Assembly (NCBI GenBank): GCA_030432465.1
Contig: JAUIHB010000006.1
Span: forward strand, 1 to 32,512
DNA from: Gammaproteobacteria bacterium
GTDB taxonomy: Bacteria; Pseudomonadota; Gammaproteobacteria; Enterobacterales; Kangiellaceae
Reading direction: 5' to 3'
Length of the DNA: 32,512 nt
The position numbers were made by a program, and so were the translations under genes. The notes below the pieces were generated by a model. The model was not told the DNA's origin and made no database searches. It saw only the letters and a program-made list of their open reading frames with translations. Shown piece after piece: positions 1 to 10,327 of the stretch. How positions within the stretch are numbered: position 1 is the first letter of the stretch; each line of letters opens with the position of its first letter.

Positions 1-183
1 ATTGAAGATGGCGCTTTTATTGGATCTGACACTCAGTTGATCGCACCTGTCAAAGTCGGCAAAAACGTGACTGTCGGCGCTGGAACTACAGTGACAAAAG
101 ATATTGATGATGACGTGCTATGCCTTAGCCGCGTTAAACAAAAACAAATTGATGGTTGGAAACGTCCAACCAAACAGTCTTAG
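1..183 (+). CDS. glmU: GlmU C-terminal fragment (bifunctional UDP-GlcNAc pyrophosphorylase / GlcN-1-P acetyltransferase), 5' truncated by window
   Basis: Frame 1 translates [60 protein letters not shown], a left-handed beta-helix hexapeptide end typical of GlmU, directly upstream of glmS. Confidence 0.9.
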   Translation: MEDGAFIGSDTQLIAPVKVGKNVTVGAGTTVTKDIDDDVLCLSRVKQKQIDGWKRPTKQS

Positions 184-200
184 ATCAGGAGTTTTCATAA

Positions 201-2033
201 ATGTGTGGAATTGTTGGCGCAGTAGCGCAAAGGGATATCGCTGAAATCTTAGTAGAAGGCTTACGGCGCCTTGAATACAGAGGTTACGACTCTGCTGGTT
301 TAGCTGTTATTCAAAATGGAGAAATTACGCGTTTGCGTCGAGTTGGTAAAGTTTCTCAGCTAAAAAAAGCGATTGAAGAGTCGCCTATTGATGGCAATAT
401 TGGTATTGCGCATACTCGCTGGGCTACTCATGGTGAGCCAAATGAATCTAATGCTCACCCTCACTTTTCCAATGATGGTATAGCTATTGTTCACAATGGA
501 ATTATTGAAAACTATGAGTCATTACGCGAAGAATTAAAATCTCAAGGTTTCACATTTTCTTCTGATACCGATACAGAGGTCATGGCACATTTAATTGAAC
601 GCGAAAGAAAAAATACTGATGATTTATTGGGAGCTGTTTTAAAAGCGACTAAATTATTAGATGGTGCCTATGGCACCGTAGTAATGGAAAAAGCAAATCC
701 AGACCGTTTAGTTGTGGCACGTTCAGGGAGTCCTTTAGTTATTGGTAAAGGGATTGGGGAAATGTTTATTGCCTCTGATCAATTAGCATTACTACCTGTT
801 ACTCGACAGTTTATGTTTTTAGAAGAAGGTGAAGTTGCTGAAGTAACGCGTCGTGAGGTGAAAATTCTTGCACCTGATGGCCAATTAATCGAGCGCGATT
901 TTGAAGAGTCTAGTGTGCAGCATGACGCCGGAGATAAAGGTCAGTTTCGTCATTTTATGATGAAAGAAATTTATGAGCAGCCTTCTTCAATAAATGACAC
1001 TTTAGAAGGTCGTTTATTAAATGACACAGTGATCGTTGAGTCTTTTGGTAACAAAGCTCCAGAGTTGCTAGCTAAAGCAGAATCCGTACAAATTATTGCC
1101 TGTGGAACGAGCTTTCATGCGGCGATGGTTGCTAAATATTGGATTGAATCGATGGTTGGTATTCCTTGTCAGGTTGAGATTGCGAGTGAGTATCGTTACC
1201 GTAAAACGGTAGTTGTTCCTAACTCGTTGTTTATCAGCATTTCACAGTCCGGTGAAACAGCGGATACTTTAGCTGCTTTGCGAGTGGCTAAAAAGCAAGG
1301 GTTTATGGCGAGCTTAACGATTTGTAACGTTCCTGGTTCATCCTTAGTACGTGAATCTGATATGGCATTTATGACTCGAGCTGGTGCTGAAATTGGGGTA
1401 GCTTCAACGAAGGCATTTACTACTCAGTTAACTGGTTTATTGATGTTGGCAGTTGCACTGGCGCAAACTAAAAAGACGCTTGAAGAGAAGGAAATCACTG
1501 AGATTGTTACTCAGTTACGTCAATTACCAGCAGAAATTAATCAAGCGCTTACTATGGATGGATTAATTGAGCAGATTGCTGAAGAGTTTAGTGAAAAACA
1601 GCACTGTTTATTCTTAGGACGTGGCGAGCAGTACCCTATCGCAATGGAAGGTGCACTTAAACTTAAAGAAATTTCTTACATTCATGCTGAAGCTTATGCT
1701 GCAGGTGAACTAAAACATGGTCCATTAGCTTTGATTGATCAAGATATGCCTGTGGTGGTGGTTGCACCAAACAATGAACTTATTGAAAAATTAAAGTCGA
1801 ATATGGAAGAAGTGCGTGCGCGTGGTGGTCAATTATACGTTTTTGCAGACAAGGCGAGCGAGATTTCTGAAAATACTGGGTTAAAAATTATTCACTGTTC
1901 GACAATTGGTAATTATATTGCGCCAATCGTATTTACGGTTCCATTACAGTTGCTTTCATACCATGTTGCGGTCATTCGCGGCACAGATGTTGACCAACCG
2001 CGTAATCTGGCAAAATCTGTAACAGTAGAATAA
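201..2033 (+). CDS. glmS: Glutamine--fructose-6-phosphate aminotransferase (isomerizing)
   Basis: 610 aa; N-terminal [11 protein letters not shown] (Cys nucleophile), SIS-domain motifs ([18 protein letters not shown]), C-terminal [15 protein letters not shown]-like aggag upstream. Confidence 0.98.
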   Translation: MCGIVGAVAQRDIAEILVEGLRRLEYRGYDSAGLAVIQNGEITRLRRVGKVSQLKKAIEESPIDGNIGIAHTRWATHGEPNESNAHPHFSNDGIAIVHNGIIENYESLREELKSQGFTFSSDTDTEVMAHLIERERKNTDDLLGAVLKATKLLDGAYGTVVMEKANPDRLVVARSGSPLVIGKGIGEMFIASDQLALLPVTRQFMFLEEGEVAEVTRREVKILAPDGQLIERDFEESSVQHDAGDKGQFRHFMMKEIYEQPSSINDTLEGRLLNDTVIVESFGNKAPELLAKAESVQIIACGTSFHAAMVAKYWIESMVGIPCQVEIASEYRYRKTVVVPNSLFISISQSGETADTLAALRVAKKQGFMASLTICNVPGSSLVRESDMAFMTRAGAEIGVASTKAFTTQLTGLLMLAVALAQTKKTLEEKEITEIVTQLRQLPAEINQALTMDGLIEQIAEEFSEKQHCLFLGRGEQYPIAMEGALKLKEISYIHAEAYAAGELKHGPLALIDQDMPVVVVAPNNELIEKLKSNMEEVRARGGQLYVFADKASEISENTGLKIIHCSTIGNYIAPIVFTVPLQLLSYHVAVIRGTDVDQPRNLAKSVTVE

Positions 2034-2061
2034 TTAATTAGATAAAGTAAATGAGGTTGTT

Positions 2062-2691
2062 ATGATAATAAATAAGCGCTTTTGGGGCGTATTTTTAAGC
2101 ATTTTTATGGGAGTTTTGGCTTCTGGAGTTAATGCACAACAAAATGGTTATGTTGCTGGTGAAGATTATGTCATTACCGCTGCTGACTCTAGTGATGAGC
2201 CGATGGTTGAAGAGTTTTTTAATTATGCTTGTGGTGCCTGTTATTCAATGGAAGGTTTTGTTACTGAACTTAAGAAAAACAACCCCAACTTAAAAGTGAA
2301 AAAAATTCCTTTAGAGTTACGCCCATCATGGAAAATTTATGTAAAAGCTTATTATATTGGTGAAAAATTAGGTATTTTGGAGCAAAGTCATGGGAAAATT
2401 TTTCATCGGCTTCATGTTGAAAAGAGACATTTTAAAGATGAAGATGATATGAAAAGCTTTTTTCTTGATTTAGGGGTAGAAGAAAAAGCCTATGATGATA
2501 TTGCTAAATCTTACTGGTTAAACACTCAGTTAAGATCATCAAAGCAATATGCAATGAAGCATAAAATTGCGAGTACGCCAGTATTTTTGGTGAATAAGCG
2601 TTATAAGTTAGATTCTACTAAGTTGGCTGGAGTCGATCGTATTGAAGGTGCGATTAAAACTTTGTCTGGACTGAATGCAACTCAACAATAG
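2062..2691 (+). CDS. DsbA-family thiol:disulfide interchange protein (periplasmic)
   Basis: 209 aa; N-terminal signal peptide; thioredoxin-type CxxC (CGAC in NYACGACYSMEGF), cis-Pro region STPVFLVN. Confidence 0.85.
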   Translation: MIINKRFWGVFLSIFMGVLASGVNAQQNGYVAGEDYVITAADSSDEPMVEEFFNYACGACYSMEGFVTELKKNNPNLKVKKIPLELRPSWKIYVKAYYIGEKLGILEQSHGKIFHRLHVEKRHFKDEDDMKSFFLDLGVEEKAYDDIAKSYWLNTQLRSSKQYAMKHKIASTPVFLVNKRYKLDSTKLAGVDRIEGAIKTLSGLNATQQ

Positions 2692-2716
2692 TATTAGCGC
2701 TTTAGTCATTGATAAG

Positions 2717-2740
2717 AACGCGCTTTTTGCGCGTTTTTTT
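2717..2740 (+). terminator. Rho-independent terminator
   Basis: AACGCGC-TTTTT-GCGCGTT perfect 7-bp stem followed by a T run, just after the DsbA-like stop codon. Confidence 0.85.
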
Positions 2741-2852
2741 ATGGTAGGTGAAAAGTCTGTAACAGTTGCTTACATCCTTGTGTGATATTTTCCGACTTTC
2801 GGGATATTGTAAGCGTCATAGTAAGGGTCTAAATATCTTTGGAGGATAGAAA

Positions 2853-3647
2853 ATGCGTAAAGTTATGTTAACTACGCTATTGTGTGGGGTGATATCTGGT
2901 GTGGCTGCGGAGTCTAATGTTTGCCACTACTCGACAGATTATAATATCAATGTTGTAGAAAATGGGGTGATATTTTCGAAATCCAGTGGTGAAAAGCTAG
3001 AGTTTGCAGGTAATAATTTGTTAATCAATAACAAACAAGTTGGATTAGATGATAAACAGATAAAGGCTTCAGTTGCTTTTGAAAAAAATGCTCGCCAAAT
3101 GGTGCCACAAATTGCAGAAATTGCGGTTGATGGTATGGAGTTAGGGTTAAAAACCACTTCAATGGTTATGGCACAGTTATTTGCGGATGATGTGCAAGTT
3201 CAAAAAGACTTAATTCAACCGATAGAAAGACTATCTCTTAAATTAAAGCAAAATATTAATCATGAATTTGTCAATGTTGAAGCTTTAGAGACTTCCATTG
3301 AAAAAGCTTTTGATGAAGAGTTTGCCCAGTTGATTGAAACTGCAGTTACTAAATATTCAGGAAAAATAATGGGTAACGTCTTGTCAAGTGTGTTGTCTGG
3401 AGATAGTGAGGAGCTTGAAGATTTAGAGTTTCGTATGGAAAACCTCGAACATAATATAGAAAAATATGTTGAAGACAATGCTGGGGGATTAAAGGTTCGT
3501 GCTGAGCAGTTATGTGATCAAGTGGCTGAACTGGATAAGTTGGATGAAACATTACGTGGTGTTGAAGGTTATCCTAAAGAAGGCTTAATCCAAAAAAATA
3601 GTAAAAAAGGCTTTAAATTTAGTACCTTAGATATAAAGTTTGACTAA
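2853..3647 (+). CDS. YggN-like periplasmic protein (DUF2884 family)
   Basis: 264 aa with signal peptide; CHYSTDYNINVVENGVIF...LLINNKQVGLDDKQ pattern resembles the YggN/DUF2884 family; GGAGG ribosome binding site upstream. Confidence 0.65.
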   Translation: MRKVMLTTLLCGVISGVAAESNVCHYSTDYNINVVENGVIFSKSSGEKLEFAGNNLLINNKQVGLDDKQIKASVAFEKNARQMVPQIAEIAVDGMELGLKTTSMVMAQLFADDVQVQKDLIQPIERLSLKLKQNINHEFVNVEALETSIEKAFDEEFAQLIETAVTKYSGKIMGNVLSSVLSGDSEELEDLEFRMENLEHNIEKYVEDNAGGLKVRAEQLCDQVAELDKLDETLRGVEGYPKEGLIQKNSKKGFKFSTLDIKFD

Positions 3648-3669
3648 ATTTTAGTGGTTAACGAGAAAA

Positions 3670-3710
3670 ACTCGATAATAACTAACTTGGTTGTTATCGG
3701 GTATTTTATG
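3670..3710 (+). terminator. Probable rho-independent terminator
   Basis: ACTCGATAATAAC-TAACTTG-GTTGTTATCGGGT: 13-bp stem including two G-U pairs, followed by ATTTTATGTTT; lies after the YggN-like gene. Confidence 0.6.
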
Positions 3711-3846
3711 TTTATGTCTAAATATTTTGTGTCTTTGTACTAAAGACAAAGCCTTTAAAAACTATCTCAGAACTTGAATAGATTTTGCCCTCTCCGTCTT
3801 TTTTTATTATCATCCGCTTCCATCATAATTTGAGATCCATTCAGCA

Positions 3847-4680
3847 ATGGCTAGTTTAAGAACAGTGTCTTTATCTCGGCTCGAAGCCATTAATTCCAGT
3901 AAATTATTTCAATCACTTGTGATCACGGTGATTATTGTTTCGGCGCTATTAATCGGGGCAAGAACTCATGAATTACCGGAAAGTGTGGTTAACATCATCA
4001 CATTACTGGATTACAGCATTACAGTATTTTTTGTGATTGAAATTGTTATACGTTATGCCGCAACCAACAGTTTTCGACGTTTCTTTGCCAATGGGTGGAA
4101 TATATTCGACACAATTATTGTCATTGGTAGCTTGGTGCCATCAGGTGGTTCCGGAGTTTTACTCGCAAGACTCTTACGTGTGTTTAGAGTATTACGCTTA
4201 GTTTCGATAATTCCAGAGTTACGTCTTTTAATTAACGCACTGATCAAAGCCGTGCCTCGCATGGGATATATTGTACTGCTAATGTTTGTTATTTTTTATA
4301 TCTACGCCGCAGTAGGCAGTATATTGTTTGAAGATATTAATCCTGTTTTATGGGGAGATGTGTCTATTGCAATGCTCACCTTATTTCGTGTGGCCACATT
4401 CGAGGATTGGACGGATGTAATGTATGAAACGATGGAGCTTTATCCCTTAAGTTGGATCTTCTATTTAACTTTCATTTTCTTTACTGCATTTGTTTTTCTC
4501 AATATGATGGTCGGAACCGTACTCGAAGTTATGGCGCAAGAGCATGAAGCATTCAGGGCTGAATCTCATGGTGAGTCTGCTGAAGGTGGTGAACCAGCAA
4601 GTCGCGCTCAAATTGAGGCTTTACATGCGGAAGTTGCAGAGCTAAAAGCGTTAATGATGAGCCTGAATAAACATGATTAG
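3847..4680 (+). CDS. Voltage-gated cation channel, NaChBac/BacNav-like single-domain 6TM ion transporter
   Basis: 277 aa; S4-like LLARLLRVFRVLRLVSIIPELRLL, pore filter ATFEDWTDVM, C-terminal coiled-coil (IEALHAEVAELKALMMSL). Confidence 0.85.
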   Translation: MASLRTVSLSRLEAINSSKLFQSLVITVIIVSALLIGARTHELPESVVNIITLLDYSITVFFVIEIVIRYAATNSFRRFFANGWNIFDTIIVIGSLVPSGGSGVLLARLLRVFRVLRLVSIIPELRLLINALIKAVPRMGYIVLLMFVIFYIYAAVGSILFEDINPVLWGDVSIAMLTLFRVATFEDWTDVMYETMELYPLSWIFYLTFIFFTAFVFLNMMVGTVLEVMAQEHEAFRAESHGESAEGGEPASRAQIEALHAEVAELKALMMSLNKHD

Positions 4681-4743
4681 TGCTTTGCATCACTCTGATA
4701 GTTTTTTAAATAACACTAAAATACAATAACTGGTTGAATTTCA

Positions 4744-5661
4744 TTGGCCTATCGCGATAGAAAAAGTACTCAGATTAAAGGTGCCCTACTGCTTGCTTTG
4801 CTGCGTCTCACCTATTGGTTACCTCAAAGTGTGAGCCGATACATTAGTTGGTTTTTCAGCTATTTTAATTATCTTATTAATGGCAAAGCGACCAAAATAG
4901 TCAGGAAAAACTTACAAATAGCCTATCCCGAGCTTTCTCAGGTTGAAATCAATCAGCATATACGAGATTTCCTACGGCAAAACGCTTATTTGACTCATGA
5001 AATCGCAACAGCATGGTTAGGCGAAAAATCTAATATAGCTTCAAAAATGACCCGTGTAGTTAACCAGTCGTTGATCGATGATGTTATTGCGCAAGATAAA
5101 CCCTTAATTATTGCTGTTTTACATTTGGGGAACTGGGAGTTTTGTTGGCACTGGATACAAATGACTTACCCTGCATTTGGCATGTACCAGCCTGCTAAGT
5201 TTAAACAGATCGATCGTTATGTATTACAAGCACGTGAAATGTTTGGAGGTCAGGCCTTCGCAACCGACCCAAAAGGTATTATGGGATTATTGAAAGCACT
5301 GAAAAAGCGTGAAGGGATTATGACGATTTTACCTGATCAAGCTCCCCGTGAAGGAGCTGGGATTTACACCCCTTTTTTTAATCACCCTGCATATACTATG
5401 ACCTTATTACATAAATTTTTGCAAAAAAGTCAGGCACGGTTATTATTTGCCAATTGTATTCGATTACCTGATGGTAAATCTTTTGAAGTACAGATTGAAG
5501 CACCTGATTTTGATTATACCAATTCAGAAGTTGAGTTTTTTAATCAACAACTGAATTTGCAAATTGAGTCGATTATTAAGCAAAACCCTGCCCAATATCA
5601 ATGGAGTTATAAACGTTTCAAGCGTCAACCTGAAGGTCAAAACCCTTACCAGTCGTTGTGA
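4744..5661 (+). CDS. LpxL/HtrB-family lysophospholipid/lipid A acyltransferase
   Basis: 305 aa from TTG; HLGNWE (HX4E-type) motif, DQAPREGAGIYTPFF motif typical of lipid A biosynthesis acyltransferases. Confidence 0.85.
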   Translation: MAYRDRKSTQIKGALLLALLRLTYWLPQSVSRYISWFFSYFNYLINGKATKIVRKNLQIAYPELSQVEINQHIRDFLRQNAYLTHEIATAWLGEKSNIASKMTRVVNQSLIDDVIAQDKPLIIAVLHLGNWEFCWHWIQMTYPAFGMYQPAKFKQIDRYVLQAREMFGGQAFATDPKGIMGLLKALKKREGIMTILPDQAPREGAGIYTPFFNHPAYTMTLLHKFLQKSQARLLFANCIRLPDGKSFEVQIEAPDFDYTNSEVEFFNQQLNLQIESIIKQNPAQYQWSYKRFKRQPEGQNPYQSL

Positions 5662-5708
5662 GAAGCTTAAATTGGTCCGCTATGAGATAAAGGGAGTTTG
5701 CTTTCAAA

Positions 5709-6215
5709 TCAGTGGAAGCAGGCATCCATATTTTCAAGCCATACAGCGGCTTCTTGTTTACCTGGTAAATTGAATAATACCATCATAACAACCCACTTGA
5801 GCTGGTCCAGATCAACAGGTTTATCTGAATTAAGCGCAAGTACGCGATCAACTACAGCTTCCCGAGAATGAGGGTCTAACACGCCGACATGCTCTAAGAA
5901 ATATAAGAAATCACGACAGGCAACGGATAAGAAATGTTGCTCATAAGGATGATATATGCGAGTACTTTGGAGTGTTGTCTTGGTTGGTTCAAAGTCTTTA
6001 GAGCTTGTATCAACCAATCCATCCAGCCAAGTTAGAGCAGAGTTTATTTCACCAGTTTGAAAGCCAACTTCTTCAAGTTCACCTACTAATTGTTGTGCTT
6101 TTTCCACTGGGACAAATTCGTCGTCTTGAAAACGTTCAAAAATATACAGTAGCACATCCATTACTTCTGCTTTCATTGATTTTCCCCAAAAATATTTATT
6201 GGCGGATGTATCCAC
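5709..6215 (-). CDS. smg: Smg family protein (DUF494)
   Basis: 168 aa; MKAEVMDVLLYIFERFQDDEF N-terminus (likely start at the internal ATG), C-terminal LDQLKWVVMMVLFNLPGKQEAAVWLENM; adjacent to dprA as commonly seen. Confidence 0.9.
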   Translation of the reverse strand: MDTSANKYFWGKSMKAEVMDVLLYIFERFQDDEFVPVEKAQQLVGELEEVGFQTGEINSALTWLDGLVDTSSKDFEPTKTTLQSTRIYHPYEQHFLSVACRDFLYFLEHVGVLDPHSREAVVDRVLALNSDKPVDLDQLKWVVMMVLFNLPGKQEAAVWLENMDACFH

Positions 6216-7284
6216 CTGCGCTGTTAATTATCCAGCCTTCTAGTTCTAGCGTTAGTAGTTTATTAGTCACAGCTTCTACTGTCAATTGACTCCGCGCTAT
6301 GATGGTATCTATTGAGGTAATGTCGTAGTCGATATATTTTAAAAACTCAGCGGTTTCTTCATTGAGGGGGGATATTGTTTTTGGCTCATTAAACACTTGA
6401 AAGCCTTTGCTAATACTGGGTAGATCTTCAAGAATATCTTCAATGGTATCAACTAGCTTAGCTCCTTGTTTTATCAGGTTATGACAGCCTTTAGATAATG
6501 GATTGTGAATTGAACCTGGTATGGCGAATACTTCTCTACCCTCCTCCATAGAATGATTGGCTGTGATGAGTGTACCGCTTTTTTCAGCTGCTTCAATGAC
6601 TAAAGTACCTAAACTTAATCCTGCGATGATTCTATTTCGTTGTGGAAAACTGCCACGATCATAATTTTCATTGGGCATTTTCTCTGAAACCAGTACACCA
6701 TTTTGAGCAATTTGATGAGCCAACTCACGGTGCATTGCTGGATAAACGCGATTTAGACCTGTTCCGGTTACCGCGATAGTATAGCCATTGCATTTCAGGG
6801 CACTTCGGTGAGCTTCGCCATCTATACCCATTGCTAACCCGCTAGTGATCGTAATACCATGCTCACATAAACTCTGGCAAAAATTTTGAGTGTTAGTAAT
6901 GCCTTGAACTGATGGTGAGCGAGCGCCAACTACGCCTATTTGAGGAGCAAGCAATATTTCGGGATTTCCTATCGCAAACAGTATCATAGGTGGGTTATTA
7001 ATTTGCGCCAACAATGGAGGATACAGAGGAGAATTAATCGGGATAATAAAGCGTTCTGGTTGTTTGGCCCAAGCAAGAACATTTTCCATCGAGTCGAGAT
7101 CAAAATGACGGATTTGATCAGTTATTTTGGATTTTAGCTTACAGGCTTGTAGCGCGTTTAAGGAAGCGGCAAAAATATTCGCTGCACAGGAAAAGTGGGC
7201 AAGTAGCTTGAGTGCTGTGATGTTACCGATGCCTTGAATAGATTTTAAAGCTAAAAGACAGGTTAATTCGTGTTGATTATTCAA
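6196..7284 (-). CDS. dprA: DNA processing protein DprA
   Basis: 362 aa; VGARSPS, SGLAMGIDGEAHRSAL, TGLNRVYPAMHRELA, FPQRNRIIAGLSLGTLVIEAAEKSGTLITA motifs. Confidence 0.96.
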   Translation of the reverse strand: MNNQHELTCLLALKSIQGIGNITALKLLAHFSCAANIFAASLNALQACKLKSKITDQIRHFDLDSMENVLAWAKQPERFIIPINSPLYPPLLAQINNPPMILFAIGNPEILLAPQIGVVGARSPSVQGITNTQNFCQSLCEHGITITSGLAMGIDGEAHRSALKCNGYTIAVTGTGLNRVYPAMHRELAHQIAQNGVLVSEKMPNENYDRGSFPQRNRIIAGLSLGTLVIEAAEKSGTLITANHSMEEGREVFAIPGSIHNPLSKGCHNLIKQGAKLVDTIEDILEDLPSISKGFQVFNEPKTISPLNEETAEFLKYIDYDITSIDTIIARSQLTVEAVTNKLLTLELEGWIINSAGGYIRQ

Positions 7285-7477
7285 TGGCGTTCCTTGCCTG
7301 AAGATAGTATTTTATTTATGTTACAAAAAAATGCTTTTATACAATTTATTTAAGCGCTTATTAATCTAAAGTTTATAGGTTAGTTTGGTATCAATTAATG
7401 GGCGACTCATAGATAATCGCCCTAGAAAAAACTTATCAAAACTAACTTTCTTACTAAACCCTTTTAAGTAGGTGTGT

Positions 7478-8575
7478 TTAGTAAGGCATTTTTACCTTAT
7501 CTAAGACGTAAATAGTTTTTTCTGCTTTTAAAACAAGTCCTAAGCTGACTTTTTCAAAGGTACGGAAAATCATTAAACGACCAGCATGTTCATCTGGTAG
7601 AGTGACCATTTCTTTACTGTTAGTTACAGAATCTGTCAGTTTATCCCAAGTGCTGACATTAGGATCATTCTTGCGTCTTTTGGTGGCTTCTTGATCAACA
7701 ATTGTAGAACCCGTGCGATAAATAGATAAAACATGGCCTACTTCCATATGTTCTCTTTCCCCACGATTGATAACTACAACATCATATTGACCTATTTGTT
7801 GAACACCACCATAAACAGAGATAATTTGTCCACCGTCAAAAGCTTTAGGAGAATGCGGAAAATAGACTGGACGAAGTTGCTCGTCATTAGTCGGCCAAGC
7901 TCTGTCACCTTTACGTAGTTCTTGCGTTGATTTTGTTAATACCATAACGGTTGGATCGCCCGGGCGAGTTTTTTTCCCTTCAGCAATATGAATGGCTTCT
8001 ACTCCGAGTAACTCCCCTGTTTCAGGATCAATGTAAGGGTCACCTTTTCTAAAAAATGTATATTTTGTTGCTGCTTCGTCAATAATTCCACGGACATAAA
8101 CTTTATTCTCTTCAGCAGCTAGTAGGCGGTCACTATCGCTACCTACCACATATGGAGAATCATCTAATTGTTCTTCTGAAACAACTTGTGCTGAAGTTAA
8201 AAAGGGTAAAATGGCATCTAAAGGTAAAGTGGTGATAGCTGAGTCAGCTGAGAGTTCACGAGCTTTAGGTCTGAGCTTGACCGTTCCGTTGGGTAATTGA
8301 TTAGTTTTGGTAATTCTGGGTTGTCCATCAATATAAACTAAGGAAATAATGTCGCCGGGGAAGATTAAGTGAGGATTTCCGACTTGATTGTTAACGTACC
8401 AAATTTCAGGCCACAACCAAGGTGATTGTAAAAAAGTTTGGGAAATATCCCAAAGCGTATCACCTGGCTGAACTACGTGGAATTCAGGGTGATCTTGTCT
8501 TAATTCTGCTGCGCTAACAAAGAGCGTTGAAATGCTGAAAAAAGCAGACAAAATGCCAATGGTGAGTTTTTTCAT
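7478..8575 (-). CDS. LysM peptidoglycan-binding domain protein
   Basis: ORF opens at 8608 (TTG), but the signal peptide starts at the internal ATG (MKKLTIGILSAFFSISTLFVSAAEL) at 8575; LysM segment HVVQPGDTLWDISQTFLQSPWLWPEIWYVN; conserved location next to dprA/def. Confidence 0.9.
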   Translation of the reverse strand: MKKLTIGILSAFFSISTLFVSAAELRQDHPEFHVVQPGDTLWDISQTFLQSPWLWPEIWYVNNQVGNPHLIFPGDIISLVYIDGQPRITKTNQLPNGTVKLRPKARELSADSAITTLPLDAILPFLTSAQVVSEEQLDDSPYVVGSDSDRLLAAEENKVYVRGIIDEAATKYTFFRKGDPYIDPETGELLGVEAIHIAEGKKTRPGDPTVMVLTKSTQELRKGDRAWPTNDEQLRPVYFPHSPKAFDGGQIISVYGGVQQIGQYDVVVINRGEREHMEVGHVLSIYRTGSTIVDQEATKRRKNDPNVSTWDKLTDSVTNSKEMVTLPDEHAGRLMIFRTFEKVSLGLVLKAEKTIYVLDKVKMPY

Positions 8576-8773
8576 TGTGCTATCCCATTTGATATAGTCT
8601 TTAGGCAAAATTTTTAGACCGTTACTTTGAATAGTTTGCCCTATTTAAGCCATTTTAGCCTAAAATTTGTCTAAAAACCCAGTGTATTAACAACAAATTT
8701 TCCAGTATGATCATTAGTTTAGCAGTATTACTTGCGATTTTACTAGAACTTACGTCACAGAGTTGCCAGCTTC

Positions 8774-9283
8774 ATGTCCTTATTAAAGATATTAGAATAC
8801 CCAGACAAACGTCTTAGAACTCCTGCGCAAGCGGTCACTGAGTTTGACGAGACATTACAAAAACAAATAGATGATATGTTTGAAACTATGTATGCAGCAC
8901 CCGGTATTGGGCTAGCTGCAACTCAGGTTAATGTGCATAAAAAGCTGTTTGTCATTGATGTTTCTGAAGATAAATCCCAGCCTTATGTGTTTATTAATCC
9001 TGAAATTGTCGAATTACGTGGCGTTGAGGAAATGGAGGAAGGTTGTCTGTCATTTCCGAGTGTGTATGCCAAAGTTCAGCGAGCCGATGAAGTTACTATT
9101 AAAGCATTGGATCGAAATGGCGAACCTTTTCAAATTGATGCGGATGGTTTATTTGCGGTATGCATTCAACATGAGCTTGATCATACTAAAGGTAAGCTAT
9201 TTGTTGATTATCTTTCGCCGCTTAAACGGGAACGAATTCGTAAAAAATTGGAAAAAGAACACAAAACACGCAACAAAATGTAG
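8774..9283 (+). CDS. def: Peptide deformylase
   Basis: 169 aa; [25 protein letters not shown] metal-binding motifs. Confidence 0.98.
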   Translation: MSLLKILEYPDKRLRTPAQAVTEFDETLQKQIDDMFETMYAAPGIGLAATQVNVHKKLFVIDVSEDKSQPYVFINPEIVELRGVEEMEEGCLSFPSVYAKVQRADEVTIKALDRNGEPFQIDADGLFAVCIQHELDHTKGKLFVDYLSPLKRERIRKKLEKEHKTRNKM

Positions 9284-9350
9284 TTTCTAGCCTATCGACG
9301 ATACTTGAGCATATATCTCATATTTAACTTGTCGTACTTAACTTGAGTGA

Positions 9351-10319
9351 TTGAATTTGAAAATAATTTTTGCCGGAACACCTGATTTTGCTGCTGTAGC
9401 ATTACAAGCGTTACTTGATGCGGGGCATCAAATATGTGCGGTTTATTGCCAGCCAGATCGACCCAGTGGGCGCGGTAAAAAATTAATCGCAGGACCAGTC
9501 AAACAACTTGCTTTGTCCCACGACATTCCGGTAGAGCAACCTATCAATTTTAAGCACTCAGAAGATTTGACAAGATTACAGGATTATCAGGCAGATATCA
9601 TGGTCGTTGTAGCTTATGGTTTACTGCTACCCGTTGAGGTTTTAGAAACTCCCCTCCACGGCTGTCTTAATATTCATGGCTCTTTGTTGCCTAAGTGGCG
9701 TGGTGCCGCGCCGATTCAGCGTGCTATCGAAAATGGTGATCAAGAAACTGGTATAACCATTATGCAAATGGATATTGGGTTAGACACGGGCAACATGTTA
9801 TTGAAGTTTGCCTGCCCGATTACTGCGGAAGACACAGGGAGTTCTCTGCACGATAAATTAGCAGTCTTAGGTGGTCGAGGAATAGTTGATTATCTGTCGA
9901 GTTTTGATCCTGCGTATCGAGGCGAGTCACAACATGATAAAGAAGCTAATTATGCGCATAAGTTGAGTAAGCAGGAAGCTGAAATTGATTGGCATGCATC
10001 AGCCACTCAAATAGAGCGAAAAATTAGAGCATTTAATGCTTGGCCTGTATGTTTTACCCACGTGGGTGATAAGCGTTTGCGGATATGGCAAGCAAGTTCA
10101 GGTAATAAAATTAGCAACCAACTACCGGGAAGTATCATTAGTTTATCGAAACAAGGAATCGAGGTGGCTTGCGGAGATGCCCACTCTCTGATTTTAACTC
10201 AGTTACAACCAGACGGAAGCAAATCGATGGATGCTTCTGCCCTGCTTAACTCGCGTAAAGACTGGTTTATTGAGCATCCAAGATTGGGTCTAAATAACGA
10301 CTCAGATCAAGTGATTTAG
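9351..10319 (+). CDS. fmt: Methionyl-tRNA formyltransferase
   Basis: 322 aa from TTG; NLKIIFAGTPDFAAVAL, HGSLLPKWRGAAPIQRAI motifs; immediately after def. Confidence 0.98.
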   Translation: MNLKIIFAGTPDFAAVALQALLDAGHQICAVYCQPDRPSGRGKKLIAGPVKQLALSHDIPVEQPINFKHSEDLTRLQDYQADIMVVVAYGLLLPVEVLETPLHGCLNIHGSLLPKWRGAAPIQRAIENGDQETGITIMQMDIGLDTGNMLLKFACPITAEDTGSSLHDKLAVLGGRGIVDYLSSFDPAYRGESQHDKEANYAHKLSKQEAEIDWHASATQIERKIRAFNAWPVCFTHVGDKRLRIWQASSGNKISNQLPGSIISLSKQGIEVACGDAHSLILTQLQPDGSKSMDASALLNSRKDWFIEHPRLGLNNDSDQVI

Positions 10320-10327
10320 TCAGTTAC

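Noticed and set aside
2939-3552. Three antisense ORFs (67-72 aa) opposite the YggN-like gene
   Set aside because: Short, low-complexity translations overlapping a well-supported gene; no RBS or recognisable domain.
7451-7484. Terminator for the minus-strand LysM gene (TTACTAAAC...GTTTAGTAA)
   Set aside because: 9-bp arms are real but the loop is long (16 nt), the stem overlaps the stop codon and no immediate T tract is present on the minus strand; too weak to call.
8931-9290. 119-aa ORF overlapping def in another frame
   Set aside because: Frame-shadow of peptide deformylase, which has clear catalytic motifs.
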